Origin: Polaromonas sp.
Lineage (GTDB): Bacteria; Pseudomonadota; Gammaproteobacteria; Burkholderiales; Burkholderiaceae_C
NCBI GenBank assembly: GCA_030683705.1
Contig: JAUXPP010000057.1
Coordinates: 1 to 64,000 of the forward strand
DNA: 64,000 nucleotides
Direction: 5' to 3'
The notes below the pieces were generated by a model. The model was not told where the DNA came from and made no database searches. It saw only the letters and a list, made by a program, of their open reading frames with translations. Below, piece after piece: positions 17,847 to 25,269 of the stretch; positions within the stretch are counted from its first letter, which is position 1, and every line of letters starts with the position of its first letter. Made by a program: the position numbers and the translations under genes.

Positions 17847-18383
17847 TCAGGTTTTCCTCAAGGGGAAGACGGTGGTGGCAGGCACAGGCGACGGCTCGGG
17901 GCGGGAGCCGTCCAGCGCGGACTTGAGCGCCGCGCGGGCGCGCGCCAGGCGCGACAGCACCGTACCGGGCGCAATATCCAGCGCTTCGGCCATTTGCGCG
18001 GTAGGCATGTCGTCAAAATAAAACAGCACCAGCACCTCGCGGTGAATCGGTGCAATGCGGGTCAGCGCCTTGACCACATCGAGCTGGTCGTCCAGGCCAG
18101 GGTCGGGCGAAGGCAGCTCGGCGGCTTCGTCGTCGTTGTCAAACGATTGCGGCCCTGGCACCAGGTGCCGCAAGGCATGGCGCCGCATGATGCGAAAGAG
18201 CCAGGCGCGTGCCAGCTCGGGCTGACGCAACTGGCTGCGGTATTTCCAGGCACTGGTGAAGCAGTCCTGCACCACGTCCTCGGCGACCGCCCGCGAGCCG
18301 GTCAAGGCCCATGCGCTGCGCATGAGGAAGCGATAGTGTTCACTCACCCATTGGTTGTAGCGGGACTCGGCCGTCTGGATCAT
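17847..18383 (-). CDS. ECF RNA polymerase sigma factor 1
   Basis: A 178-residue ECF sigma factor. Region 2 has RSAWALTGSRAVAEDVVQDCFTSAWKY with the helix that opens the -10, and region 4 has IAPIHREVLVLFYFDDMPTAQMAEAL and GTVLSRLARARAALKSAL. It is the first gene of a minus-strand set with its anti-sigma and SorAB. Its ATG lies 4 nt after a CTCTTAT -10 box with GGAATGA 16 bp upstream, so it may be leaderless and autoregulated. No Shine-Dalgarno is present. Confidence 0.92.
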   Translation of the reverse strand: MIQTAESRYNQWVSEHYRFLMRSAWALTGSRAVAEDVVQDCFTSAWKYRSQLRQPELARAWLFRIMRRHALRHLVPGPQSFDNDDEAAELPSPDPGLDDQLDVVKALTRIAPIHREVLVLFYFDDMPTAQMAEALDIAPGTVLSRLARARAALKSALDGSRPEPSPVPATTVFPLRKT

Positions 18384-18387
18384 GTGT

Positions 18388-18417
18388 ATAAGAGCAGCCA
18401 GACTGCCGTCTCATTCC
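18388..18417 (-). promoter_or_regulatory. ECF-type promoter of sigma 1 (GGAATGA-N16-CTCTTAT)
   Basis: On the minus strand, GGAATGA (18417-18411) and CTCTTAT (18394-18388) are 16 bp apart, the same architecture as the promoter at 21028-21057. The rest of the 301-bp gap up to 18684 holds only the divergent promoter at 18591-18619. I see no small gene in it. Confidence 0.65.
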
Positions 18418-18590
18418 ATCGGTTCCCAATTTTCTTCATGAGTACTTACCCGCAGAGCCGGAGTCGCCTGCGGGCTTGATCGCGCAAGTGGCTTGCTTGA
18501 TGAAGTGCAGCAGCGCGGGCGTGGGCTGCTTGCCGTGGTGAACCACATGTCGACTCAAAGAAAGTAAATCCAAAAAGTTTTACCGTGTTT

Positions 18591-18619
18591 GGAATAAACC
18601 GGTGGGTGGTTCCGTCTAC
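18591..18619 (+). promoter_or_regulatory. ECF-type promoter of the NTF2-like gene (GGAATAA-N16-GTCTAC)
   Basis: GGAATAA (18591-18597) is followed after 16 bp by GTCTAC (18614-18619), 65 bp before the ATG at 18685. It shares the -35 and the TCT core of the -10 with two other sites in the locus, which suggests one or both ECF sigmas drive it. Confidence 0.65.
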
Positions 18620-18684
18620 CCAGTGTCAGGCAGATATTTCAGCCTGCCACCGAGTTCAAAACCTAACTTCACCAGGAGCTTTCC

Positions 18685-19119
18685 ATGTTCAAAACCCTCT
18701 CTCTGACCGCTTGCGCTGCCGCCATCCTGTTTTCCGCCACTGGCGCCATGGCTGCCCCGGCTGATGACGCCAAGACCCACTTCCAGGCCATCGGCTCCGG
18801 CGATCTGGCCGTCGTGATGCGTGGTTATGCCGACAATGCCCAGTTCAACTGGGTCGGTGGTCCGCTGGACGGCACTTACTCCAACGCGGATGCCATTCGC
18901 GGCGTGTGGGAAAAATTCACCAAATCGCAGGGCCCGCTGAAGGTCAGCGTCGACAAGCTGGAAGAGTCTGCCAATACCAGCGGCTCGACGGTGTCTGCCA
19001 ATGTGCAGTTCGAAGGCAAGGCACCCATCAAGGTTCGCTACGTGCTGACCTTCCGCCAGGGCAAGATTGTCAGCGAAACCTGGCAGATCGACCCCAAGCT
19101 GTCGGTTGCTGCGTATTGA
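18685..19119 (+). CDS. Exported NTF2-like (SnoaL-fold) protein
   Basis: A 144-residue protein. A signal peptide (residues 1-23, ending GAMAAP) precedes a compact alpha+beta domain of the nuclear transport factor 2/SnoaL type (AKTHFQAIGSGDLAVVMRGYADNAQFNW ... YVLTFRQGKIVSETWQID). Such proteins bind small ligands or act as non-specific stress proteins, and no catalytic residues can be assigned. It has an AGGAG Shine-Dalgarno and its own ECF-type promoter, and leads a set with a second exported protein and a second ECF sigma. Confidence 0.8.
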   Translation: MFKTLSLTACAAAILFSATGAMAAPADDAKTHFQAIGSGDLAVVMRGYADNAQFNWVGGPLDGTYSNADAIRGVWEKFTKSQGPLKVSVDKLEESANTSGSTVSANVQFEGKAPIKVRYVLTFRQGKIVSETWQIDPKLSVAAY

Positions 19120-19155
19120 TCGCCAACCCGCCACACACTTTTATTGGAGAACAGC

Positions 19156-19539
19156 ATGAAAATCCCGCTTTTCCTGGCAACCCTTGCCATCAGTGCAGCC
19201 TCCATGGCTGTCAGCGTGTCTGCCGTTGCGGCCGATGCACCCGCCAAAATGTCGGGCGGTGCACTGGTCGCGGCCAACGGCATGACGCTCTACACCTTTG
19301 ACGCCGACAAGGCCGGCAGCGGAAAAAGCGTTTGCAATGGCCCCTGCGCTGGTCTGTGGCCGCCCCTGATGGCAGCTGCTGATCAGCCCTCTGGCGAGTA
19401 CAGTGTGGTGACGCGCGACGATGGCGCGCGACAGCTAGCCTACAAGGGAAAGCCACTGTATTTTTACAAGGCTGACCAGAAAGCGGGCGACCGCACGGGT
19501 GACAACTTCAAGGACGTCTGGCACATCATCAAGGAATGA
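19156..19539 (+). CDS. Secreted repeat protein of the COG4315 type
   Basis: A 127-residue exported protein. A signal peptide (ending VAADAP) is followed by two copies of the 'secreted repeat of unknown function': NGMTLYTFDADKAGSGKSVCNGPCAGLWPP and the later YKGKPLYFYKADQKAGDRTGDNF. The two cysteines in VCNGPC are typical of the family. A TTGGAGA Shine-Dalgarno decides the start at 19156. These proteins often accompany ECF sigma systems and redox stress genes, as here. The biochemical role is unknown. Confidence 0.82.
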   Translation: MKIPLFLATLAISAASMAVSVSAVAADAPAKMSGGALVAANGMTLYTFDADKAGSGKSVCNGPCAGLWPPLMAAADQPSGEYSVVTRDDGARQLAYKGKPLYFYKADQKAGDRTGDNFKDVWHIIKE

Positions 19540-19579
19540 TGGGTTAACGTTCAGTCCGGCAAGTCAACCAGGCAGCAGT

Positions 19580-20104
19580 GTGCAAAACGACAGCTACTCC
19601 GAGAACGACGACGATCATCTGCTGACCTGGGTGCCACGCCTGCGCCGTTACGCGCGGGCGCTGGTAGGCAACCGTGAGGACGCCGATGACCTGGTGCAAG
19701 ACACGCTGGAGCGGGCGCTGGCCAAATCGGCGCTCTGGCGCGGGGTCTCGGACATGCGGGCTTGGCTTTTCGGCATGATGCACAACCTGCATGTGGACGG
19801 TGTCCGGCGGCCCAAGCTGCACACCGTGGTTCTGGATGACGACACCCCCGAGGTGCCGGTCGCAGCGACCCAGGGCGAAAGTCTTGCTGTCATGGATCTG
19901 CAGGCCGCGCTGGAGAAGTTGCCGGTAGAACAAAGGGAGATTATTTTGCTGATTGCGCTGGAAGACATGAGCTATGCCGAAGTGGCCACTGCCCTGGGTA
20001 TTCCCATCGGCTCGGTGATGTCGCGCCTGTCGCGCGGGCGTGAGCGGCTGCGTTCCCTGATGGAAGGCCGACTTGAACCTGTGCGCCTCAAAGTCGTCAA
20101 ATGA
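19580..20104 (+). CDS. ECF RNA polymerase sigma factor 2
   Basis: A 174-residue ECF sigma factor with region 2 RYARALVGNREDADDLVQDTLERALAK and region 4 LEKLPVEQREIILLIALEDMSYAEVATALGIPIGSVMSRLSRGRERLR. The track ORF begins at 19499 inside the previous gene. The best in-frame start after that gene is GTG 19580, though an upstream start is possible. It is followed after 10 nt by its anti-sigma gene and is not closely similar to sigma 1. Confidence 0.9.
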   Translation: MQNDSYSENDDDHLLTWVPRLRRYARALVGNREDADDLVQDTLERALAKSALWRGVSDMRAWLFGMMHNLHVDGVRRPKLHTVVLDDDTPEVPVAATQGESLAVMDLQAALEKLPVEQREIILLIALEDMSYAEVATALGIPIGSVMSRLSRGRERLRSLMEGRLEPVRLKVVK

Positions 20105-20114
20105 ATAGACCGTC

Positions 20115-20966
20115 ATGAACCCTGTCATTCCCCCCCCAACGCCCGTCACCGAAGCTGAATTGCAAGCTTACGTGGATCGTCAACTCACGCCGGAGCGCCA
20201 GCGCGAGATCGAAGCGTATCTGGCCCGGCGTCCCGAAGAGGCGCAGCGCGTCGAGAGCTATCTGGCGCAAAAGCGCGAACTGCGCGCACTCTTCAATCCG
20301 GTACTCGAAGAACCCCTGCCGCAACGGCTCCGGCGGGCGGCCACGCCCCGCACGCCGTGGTACCTGCAGCGCATGGCGGCCGGTATCGCAATTGCCGTGA
20401 TCAGCGGCGCTGCGGGCTGGGGACTGCGCGGCGAATCCGGCACTCAGCCTGGAACCGCATCATTCGCCCAGCGCACACCGAGTGCCATCACGATGGCCTC
20501 GGCCACCGGTTTTGCGCAGCGGGCAGCCGTTGCGCACGCGGTCTACAGTCCGGATGTGCGGCGTGCCGTTGAAGTGGGTGCAGACCAGGAAGATCAGCTC
20601 GTGGCGTGGTTGTCCAAGCGCATGGGCGCGACCATGAAACCGCCCCATCTGCAAACTGTGGGTTACGCACTGGATGGCGGTCGGCTCTTGCCGGGTGGCA
20701 AAGGGCCGGTGGCGCAGTTCATGTACCACGACAGCGCCGGTGCCAAGCTCACGCTGTATGTATCGCGTGAGGTGGCCGAGGCCGGCGCCAGTGCTCAGGG
20801 CGCAAAAAATCAGGACACCGCCTTCCGCTTTGCCCAGGAAGGCAGCGTCAATGTGTTTTATTGGGTCGATGGCGCGTTCGGCTACGCCATTTCGGCCGAC
20901 GCCGACAAGGCTGAGCTGGCTCGCGTCTCCGGCGAGGTGTATCGGCAACTTGCCCGCGAGCGCTGA
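20115..20966 (+). CDS. Membrane anti-sigma factor paired with ECF sigma 2
   Basis: A 283-residue protein. The N-terminal anti-sigma domain (VTEAELQAYVDRQLTPERQREIEAYLARRPEEAQRVESY) lacks the Cys/His zinc ligands of ZAS domains. One transmembrane helix lies near residues 90-108 (MAAGIAIAVISGAAGWGL), and a periplasmic domain ends in VFYWVDGAFGYAISADADKAELARVSGEVYRQL. Family members of this layout hold an ECF sigma until a periplasmic or redox signal arrives. It is separated by 10 nt from the sigma gene. Confidence 0.85.
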   Translation: MNPVIPPPTPVTEAELQAYVDRQLTPERQREIEAYLARRPEEAQRVESYLAQKRELRALFNPVLEEPLPQRLRRAATPRTPWYLQRMAAGIAIAVISGAAGWGLRGESGTQPGTASFAQRTPSAITMASATGFAQRAAVAHAVYSPDVRRAVEVGADQEDQLVAWLSKRMGATMKPPHLQTVGYALDGGRLLPGGKGPVAQFMYHDSAGAKLTLYVSREVAEAGASAQGAKNQDTAFRFAQEGSVNVFYWVDGAFGYAISADADKAELARVSGEVYRQLARER

Positions 20967-21005
20967 GCGCAGGCATCGGCCAGCGCCGCCCCTTTCCTGA
21001 AAAAA

Positions 21006-21028
21006 CCTGCGGCATTTTCCGCCGCAGG
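21006..21028. terminator. Hairpin after the sigma 2/anti-sigma operon
   Basis: CCTGCGGC-ATTTTCC-GCCGCAGG is a perfect 8-bp stem. On the plus strand no T-tract follows, while on the minus strand GGTTTTTT follows, so as an intrinsic terminator it would work best against antisense transcription. It abuts the next ECF promoter. Confidence 0.45.
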
Positions 21029-21057
21029 GAATGAAACGCTGCTTTGGCGGCTCTTAT
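21028..21057 (+). promoter_or_regulatory. ECF-type promoter of the Tat-exported propeller gene (GGAATGA-N16-CTCTTAT)
   Basis: GGAATGA (21028-21034), a 16-bp spacer and CTCTTAT (21051-21057) match the sigma 1 promoter in both boxes and in spacing. Transcription would start about 33 nt before the ATG at 21097. Confidence 0.65.
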
Positions 21058-21096
21058 CCCTGTAATTTCCACGATCAACCCCCCAAAGGCTTACCG

Positions 21097-22503
21097 ATGA
21101 ATGAAGAACTGAACGATGCACGCCGCGATTTCATGAAAATCGCGGTAGCGCTACCCGCTGTCGCGGCTGCACCCTGGGTCCTGGCCCAGAGCCCTTCGGC
21201 AGCGCCTGCCGCTGTAGCGGCGTCCACAGCGCCCGACATCGCCGCCGTGGACCGCGTTTTCATCACCAACGAAGACTCGAACACCATCAGCGTGATCAAC
21301 CCGATGAGCAACACGGTGGACAGCACCATCAACCTGACCAGTTTTGACGAGGACGCACGGCCACCATTTCGCTTCGTCACTGGCGGCGTCATGCCCACCC
21401 ATGCCGCGATGATCCACAAGCCGCTGTACCACGGTTGCATTGACGCGCATGGCGCGGTGCCCAACCCGGACGGCACGCTGCTGGCAACCGCGGGTCGTGG
21501 CAGCAGCAATATCTACCTGATTGATGCGGTGAACCGGCGTGTGCTCGGCAACGCCATCAACCCGCAGGCAGGCCCGACCACCAACCCGGAGCGTCTGTCT
21601 AGCGGAATTTTGCTCGGACGCGAGCCGCATGAGCCCACCTTTACGCGCAACGGCAAGGAGCTGTGGGTGACCCTGCGCGGCGAAGACCGGATTGCCATTC
21701 TCGACGTCGAGCAGGCGCTCAAGCAAGTGACTGGCGCGCCGTCCAATGCAGTCCGCGCCTATGTGCCAACGATCAATGGTCCGGCCCAGGTCTGGTTTTC
21801 GAAAGACGGTCTGCTGGCCTTTGTGATCAGTCAAAAGACGGCTCAGCTCGAAATTCTGCAGGTCAATCCCGATGCGAAGGGCCATTCGCGGCCCAAACGC
21901 CTGCGCCTGGTGGACCTGAGCCTGCAGGACAAGCCGGCCTTTACCCCGTTTCAAAAACTCTCGCCCGATGGCAGCCAGATGTGGCTGTCGCACAAGCTGG
22001 CCGATGCGGTGTCGCTTGTCTCCGTCAAAGACCCAGGCACTGTGCTGGCCACCATGCCATTGGGTGAGATGGCGCGACCGAATCACCTGGAGTTTGTGGA
22101 CAATGCGCGCGGCCAGGTGGCCTACATGAGCCTGGCGCGGGTGGACGACGGTGGGCCCAATGGTGCCGCCTCCAGCCGCCTGGCCATCATCGACCGCTCG
22201 GTCCCGCTGGCGCAGCAGAAGGTGGTCGGCATGGTGTACACCGGAGGCCGCGAGGCGCACGGTCTGTGGACCAACCCGGCCAACAACCTGCTGTACGTGG
22301 CTCATGAGCAGGACGAGTTGCCCGGCACGCCCAACGCCGGTCAGGTCGTGTGCTCGGCGTTTGATGTCTCCACGCCGCTGCAGCCGAAACTCATCACGCA
22401 GATTCCACTCGGCTCGCTCAAGCTGCCATCTGGTGAGTTGCGCAACAAGAAAAGCATCAACCTGGTGTACGTGCGGCCCGGCACCCCGGGGCAGACCGCA
22501 TGA
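21097..22503 (+). CDS. Tat-exported YncE-like beta-propeller protein
   Basis: A 468-residue protein. A twin-arginine signal (ARRDFMKIAVALPAVAAAPWVLA) is followed by propeller repeats of the YVTN/YncE kind, for example VFITNEDSNTISVINPMSNTV and a later DRIAILDVEQAL. It is predicted to be periplasmic. Some propellers of this kind bind metals or nucleic acids, but nothing here fixes a ligand. I use ATG 21097 (AAAGG upstream) over the ORF start at 21031, which lies inside the promoter. It overlaps the DUF305 gene by 4 nt. Confidence 0.8.
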   Translation: MNEELNDARRDFMKIAVALPAVAAAPWVLAQSPSAAPAAVAASTAPDIAAVDRVFITNEDSNTISVINPMSNTVDSTINLTSFDEDARPPFRFVTGGVMPTHAAMIHKPLYHGCIDAHGAVPNPDGTLLATAGRGSSNIYLIDAVNRRVLGNAINPQAGPTTNPERLSSGILLGREPHEPTFTRNGKELWVTLRGEDRIAILDVEQALKQVTGAPSNAVRAYVPTINGPAQVWFSKDGLLAFVISQKTAQLEILQVNPDAKGHSRPKRLRLVDLSLQDKPAFTPFQKLSPDGSQMWLSHKLADAVSLVSVKDPGTVLATMPLGEMARPNHLEFVDNARGQVAYMSLARVDDGGPNGAASSRLAIIDRSVPLAQQKVVGMVYTGGREAHGLWTNPANNLLYVAHEQDELPGTPNAGQVVCSAFDVSTPLQPKLITQIPLGSLKLPSGELRNKKSINLVYVRPGTPGQTA

Positions 22504-22865
22504 CCGGCCACAGCGCGCACCGCGCGCCCGGCGCCGCCGCCGCAGGGCGCAACAGCTTTGAGTCCGGCATGGACGCCGGCATGGCCCGCATGATGCAGGA
22601 CATGCATGACCCAGGCTACACCGGTCAGCCGGATGCGGACTTTCTGGCGATGATGATTCCCCACCACGAAGGCGCGGTGGACATGGCGCGGCTGGTGCTG
22701 ATCCATGGGCGTGACCCCTTGGTGCGGCAGATTGCCGAAGAGATCATCGCAAGTCAAACGGTTGAAATTGCGGCCATGCGCGGGCGGATGGCGGTGTTGA
22801 AAAGCGGACCGAATCCCGAGCCGGGCGGCTATCCAGCGCTGGGCGCGGTTCGGGGCGGCGGATGA
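22500..22865 (+). CDS. DUF305 four-helix protein
   Basis: A 121-residue protein of the DUF305 (ferritin-like) family. It has GMARMMQDMHDPGY, DFLAMMIPHHEGAVDMARLVL and AEEIIASQTVEIAAMRGRM. The His-His-Glu and the Met-rich pattern are the family's hallmarks and suggest metal binding, often copper or iron. No signal peptide is visible, although many relatives have one. It overlaps the upstream propeller gene (ATGA), so the two are probably translated together within the ECF regulon. Confidence 0.85.
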   Translation: MTGHSAHRAPGAAAAGRNSFESGMDAGMARMMQDMHDPGYTGQPDADFLAMMIPHHEGAVDMARLVLIHGRDPLVRQIAEEIIASQTVEIAAMRGRMAVLKSGPNPEPGGYPALGAVRGGG

Positions 22866-22902
22866 TTTTCCGGCATGGTCGGGATCGCGTCTGTCGCCCG
22901 GG

Positions 22903-23697
22903 CTATACCGCGACGGTGTAGTTCAGCGCCATACGCCCGCCATCGACCACCACGATCTCGCCGGTGATGTAGCTGGCCGCGTCGCTGACCAGGTAAGCCA
23001 CGGTGTCGGCAATTTCCGAGGGCTGGCCCAGCCGTTTCATCGGCGTGCGGCTCATGATCTTGGCCTTGGCCTCATCGCTGGTCAGCACCGCTTTGGCCGC
23101 CAGCTCGGTGGCAATCGTGCCGGGCGCCACGGCGTTGACGCGTATGCCCTTGTCGGCCAGCGCCAGCGCCATCACACGGGTCAGCTGGTTGATGCCGCCC
23201 TTGCTGACGTTGTAGCTGGCAATCGTCGGGATGGCGAGCACGCCGTTGACCGAACTCATGTTGACGATGTTGCCGCCGCCCGATGTGGCCATCACGCGCG
23301 CCACGGCCTGGCCCATCAGGAAGCTGCCCTTGATGTTGACGCGCAGTACCGCGTCGAAGTCGGCTTCGCTCACGTCCAGAAATTCCGCCGCCCGGAAGAT
23401 GCCCGCGTTGTTGACCAGCACGTCGATGCGGCCGTGGGCCTGCACTGTGCGGGTCACCACAGTATCGACCTGGGCTTTGTCGCCGACATCGCAATGGATG
23501 TAGAGTGCGCCGAGTTCGGCGGCCAGCGCTTCACCGGGCGCGTCGGCCATGTCGGCGATCACGACCTGCGCGCCCTCGCGGGCGAAGCGCCTGGCGCAGG
23601 CTTCACCGATGCCTTGCGCGCCGCCGGTGACGATGCAGATCCGGCCTTTCAGGCCAAACGAAATATCTGAGGAGGGTGACAGTGAAACAGGGCTCAT
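22903..23697 (-). CDS. SDR-family sugar/sugar-acid dehydrogenase
   Basis: A 264-residue classical short-chain dehydrogenase. It has the nucleotide-binding [15 protein letters not shown], the NNAGIF motif, catalytic Ser in NMSSVNG, YNVSKGG (Tyr/Lys) and the C-terminal [20 protein letters not shown]. An Asp after beta-2 (VIADMAD) suggests NAD rather than NADP. It is the last gene of the dgoK-dgoA operon (ATGA overlap), so oxidation of a sugar such as galactose, or of a deoxy-sugar acid, is a reasonable but unproven guess. Start at 23697, not the ORF start at 23718. Confidence 0.85.
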   Translation of the reverse strand: MSPVSLSPSSDISFGLKGRICIVTGGAQGIGEACARRFAREGAQVVIADMADAPGEALAAELGALYIHCDVGDKAQVDTVVTRTVQAHGRIDVLVNNAGIFRAAEFLDVSEADFDAVLRVNIKGSFLMGQAVARVMATSGGGNIVNMSSVNGVLAIPTIASYNVSKGGINQLTRVMALALADKGIRVNAVAPGTIATELAAKAVLTSDEAKAKIMSRTPMKRLGQPSEIADTVAYLVSDAASYITGEIVVVDGGRMALNYTVAV

Positions 23698-24335
23698 GCC
23701 CTTATCGTACCAGTGCAAGCAGCTATGAATTTCATAGCGTTTTCGGTGACATCGGTGGCCGTCATGCCGGGTGCGTACAAGGCCGAGCCGATGCCGAAAC
23801 CGCTGGCGCCGGCCGCGCGGTAACTTGCCATGTTGCCGGCAGTGATGCCACCCACGGGCAGCAGCAGGGTCTGCGCCGGCAGCACCGCGCGCAGTGCTTT
23901 CACCACCGCTGGCGTGATCATCTCGGCCGGGAACAGCTTGAGCCCGGTCGCCCCCAGCTTCAGCGCGGCAAAGGCCTCGCTGGCCGTCATCACGCCGGGC
24001 AGACAGACCATGCCCAGGCGAACCGCCTCCCGCACGACATCCGCATCAAAGTTGGGCGAGACCACGAGTTGCCCGTCGGCAGCGTGCACGTTCCGCACAT
24101 CGTCCGTGCTCAGCACCGTGCCCGCGCCGACCAGGGCAGCGGGCAGGGCTGCGGCCATGGCTTCTATGCTTTGCAGCGGCTGCGGAGAATTGAGCGGGAC
24201 TTCGATCAGCGTCCAGCCGACGCCCAGCAGCGCGTGGCCGACGGACAAGGCTTCATCGGGCCGCAGGCCGCGCAGGATGCCGACCAGCGGCAGAGCTTGC
24301 AGGGCGGCGGCAAATTTGTCGTGAGGTGTGTTCAT
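23694..24335 (-). CDS. dgoA: 2-dehydro-3-deoxy-6-phosphogalactonate aldolase
   Basis: A 213-residue class I aldolase of the KDPG/KDPGal family. It has [21 protein letters not shown], the [12 protein letters not shown] strand (DgoA-like 'EVPLNSP' where Eda has 'EVTLRT'), [12 protein letters not shown], the Schiff-base lysine in [10 protein letters not shown] and LPVGGIT. It yields pyruvate and glyceraldehyde 3-phosphate. It overlaps dgoK by ATGA on one side and the SDR gene on the other. Its last 15 residues are encoded partly by the dispersed palindrome (AMKFIAAC). Confidence 0.92.
   Translation of the reverse strand: MNTPHDKFAAALQALPLVGILRGLRPDEALSVGHALLGVGWTLIEVPLNSPQPLQSIEAMAAALPAALVGAGTVLSTDDVRNVHAADGQLVVSPNFDADVVREAVRLGMVCLPGVMTASEAFAALKLGATGLKLFPAEMITPAVVKALRAVLPAQTLLLPVGGITAGNMASYRAAGASGFGIGSALYAPGMTATDVTENAMKFIAACTGTIRA
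23722..23738. repeat. 17-bp dispersed palindrome, copy 4 (inside dgoA)
   Basis: GCTATGAATTTCATAGC preceded by CAAGCA. It encodes part of AMKFIAAC at the DgoA C-terminus. Confidence 0.8.
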
Positions 24336-25237
24336 GCCTGTTTATCCCAGCTTGGGTGAATGGTTTGGGCCAGCGCCCACAGGCCGCGCCAGCTCGCCTC
24401 GGCGCCGACAGCTTGCACAGAGGTGCGGCGCTGGGCCAGCGCGCGTTGGTAGCGCTCGGTCAGCAGCTCCGAACCGACGACCACGACTTGCGCGCCGGTG
24501 TCCAGCGGCTGCGTGCGTATCTCCTCGCCAATCACCAGGCCCGAGAGGTAACTCGGCAGGCGGGATGCGGCCATGCGCCCGAACAGCGACAGCGTGCGCA
24601 CGCTGAAAGCGGTTTGCAGCAGGCTGCTGCCGCGCAGTGCCAGCGCCACGCCTTCGTCGAAGGCGGCCCAGTCCACCTCACCGTCGGCCTCGGGCAGGCT
24701 GCGCGCCAGCAGCGACTGCTGGCGCAGCAAGGCGTAGAACTCACCGGTCATGCTGGTGGAGAAATTGTCGATCCGGCCGCCGCGCACATGGACCCACTTG
24801 CTGTGGGTGCCGGGCAGCACCAGCAGGCCGTCCTGCAGGCCCAGCAGTTGCAGGGCGCCGAACACCTGGGTCTCCTCGCCGCGCATCACGTCCGGGATGC
24901 CCTCATGTTCGCAGCTCAGCCCTGGCACGATGGCAATGCGCCCGGCCTTGACCCAGGCCAGTTGCGAGGCAACTTCGTCAAAGCCTGCCGGGCAGGCGCA
25001 ATAGTGAGCCTCCAGCCAGCCCTGTTTGCTGCCGGCCATGCCGGAGATCAGGCAAAAAGTGCCCGCCGGTGCCATCCAGTGACCGAAACAGTCGTCGAAA
25101 ACGGACGCGAAGTTGCCCGGCGCCACGCTGAGGATGCCGCGCGCGAAAGAGCGCTCTTTCAGCACGCGCCCCTGGCTGTCCAGCAAGGCGCCGCGCAGGG
25201 ACGAGGTGCCCCAGTCGACGGCCAGCAGCTGTTTCAT
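24332..25237 (-). CDS. dgoK: 2-dehydro-3-deoxygalactonokinase
   Basis: A 301-residue sugar-acid kinase that phosphorylates 2-keto-3-deoxygalactonate for DgoA. The N-terminal phosphate-binding motif LLAVDWGTSSLRGALLD is diagnostic, with SGMAGSKQGW and the VLPGTHSKWVHV motif that is characteristic of DgoK. The ORF track extends 57 codons upstream with no homology, so I start at MKQLLAVDWG (25237). It follows the dehydratase gene by 32 nt. Confidence 0.94.
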   Translation of the reverse strand: MKQLLAVDWGTSSLRGALLDSQGRVLKERSFARGILSVAPGNFASVFDDCFGHWMAPAGTFCLISGMAGSKQGWLEAHYCACPAGFDEVASQLAWVKAGRIAIVPGLSCEHEGIPDVMRGEETQVFGALQLLGLQDGLLVLPGTHSKWVHVRGGRIDNFSTSMTGEFYALLRQQSLLARSLPEADGEVDWAAFDEGVALALRGSSLLQTAFSVRTLSLFGRMAASRLPSYLSGLVIGEEIRTQPLDTGAQVVVVGSELLTERYQRALAQRRTSVQAVGAEASWRGLWALAQTIHPSWDKQA

Positions 25238-25269
25238 CGCCTGGCTGCCTTGGGCCTGCCCGGGAAGGC

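Noticed and set aside
18374-18400. ATGTGTATAAGAGCAG resembles the Tn5 mosaic end with one base missing, which could mean adapter sequence or a transposon scar.
   Set aside because: The segment is explained by an ECF promoter: its CTCTTAT box, -35 and 16-bp spacing recur at 21028-21057, and both flanks read as normal sequence. No partner end or target duplication is seen.
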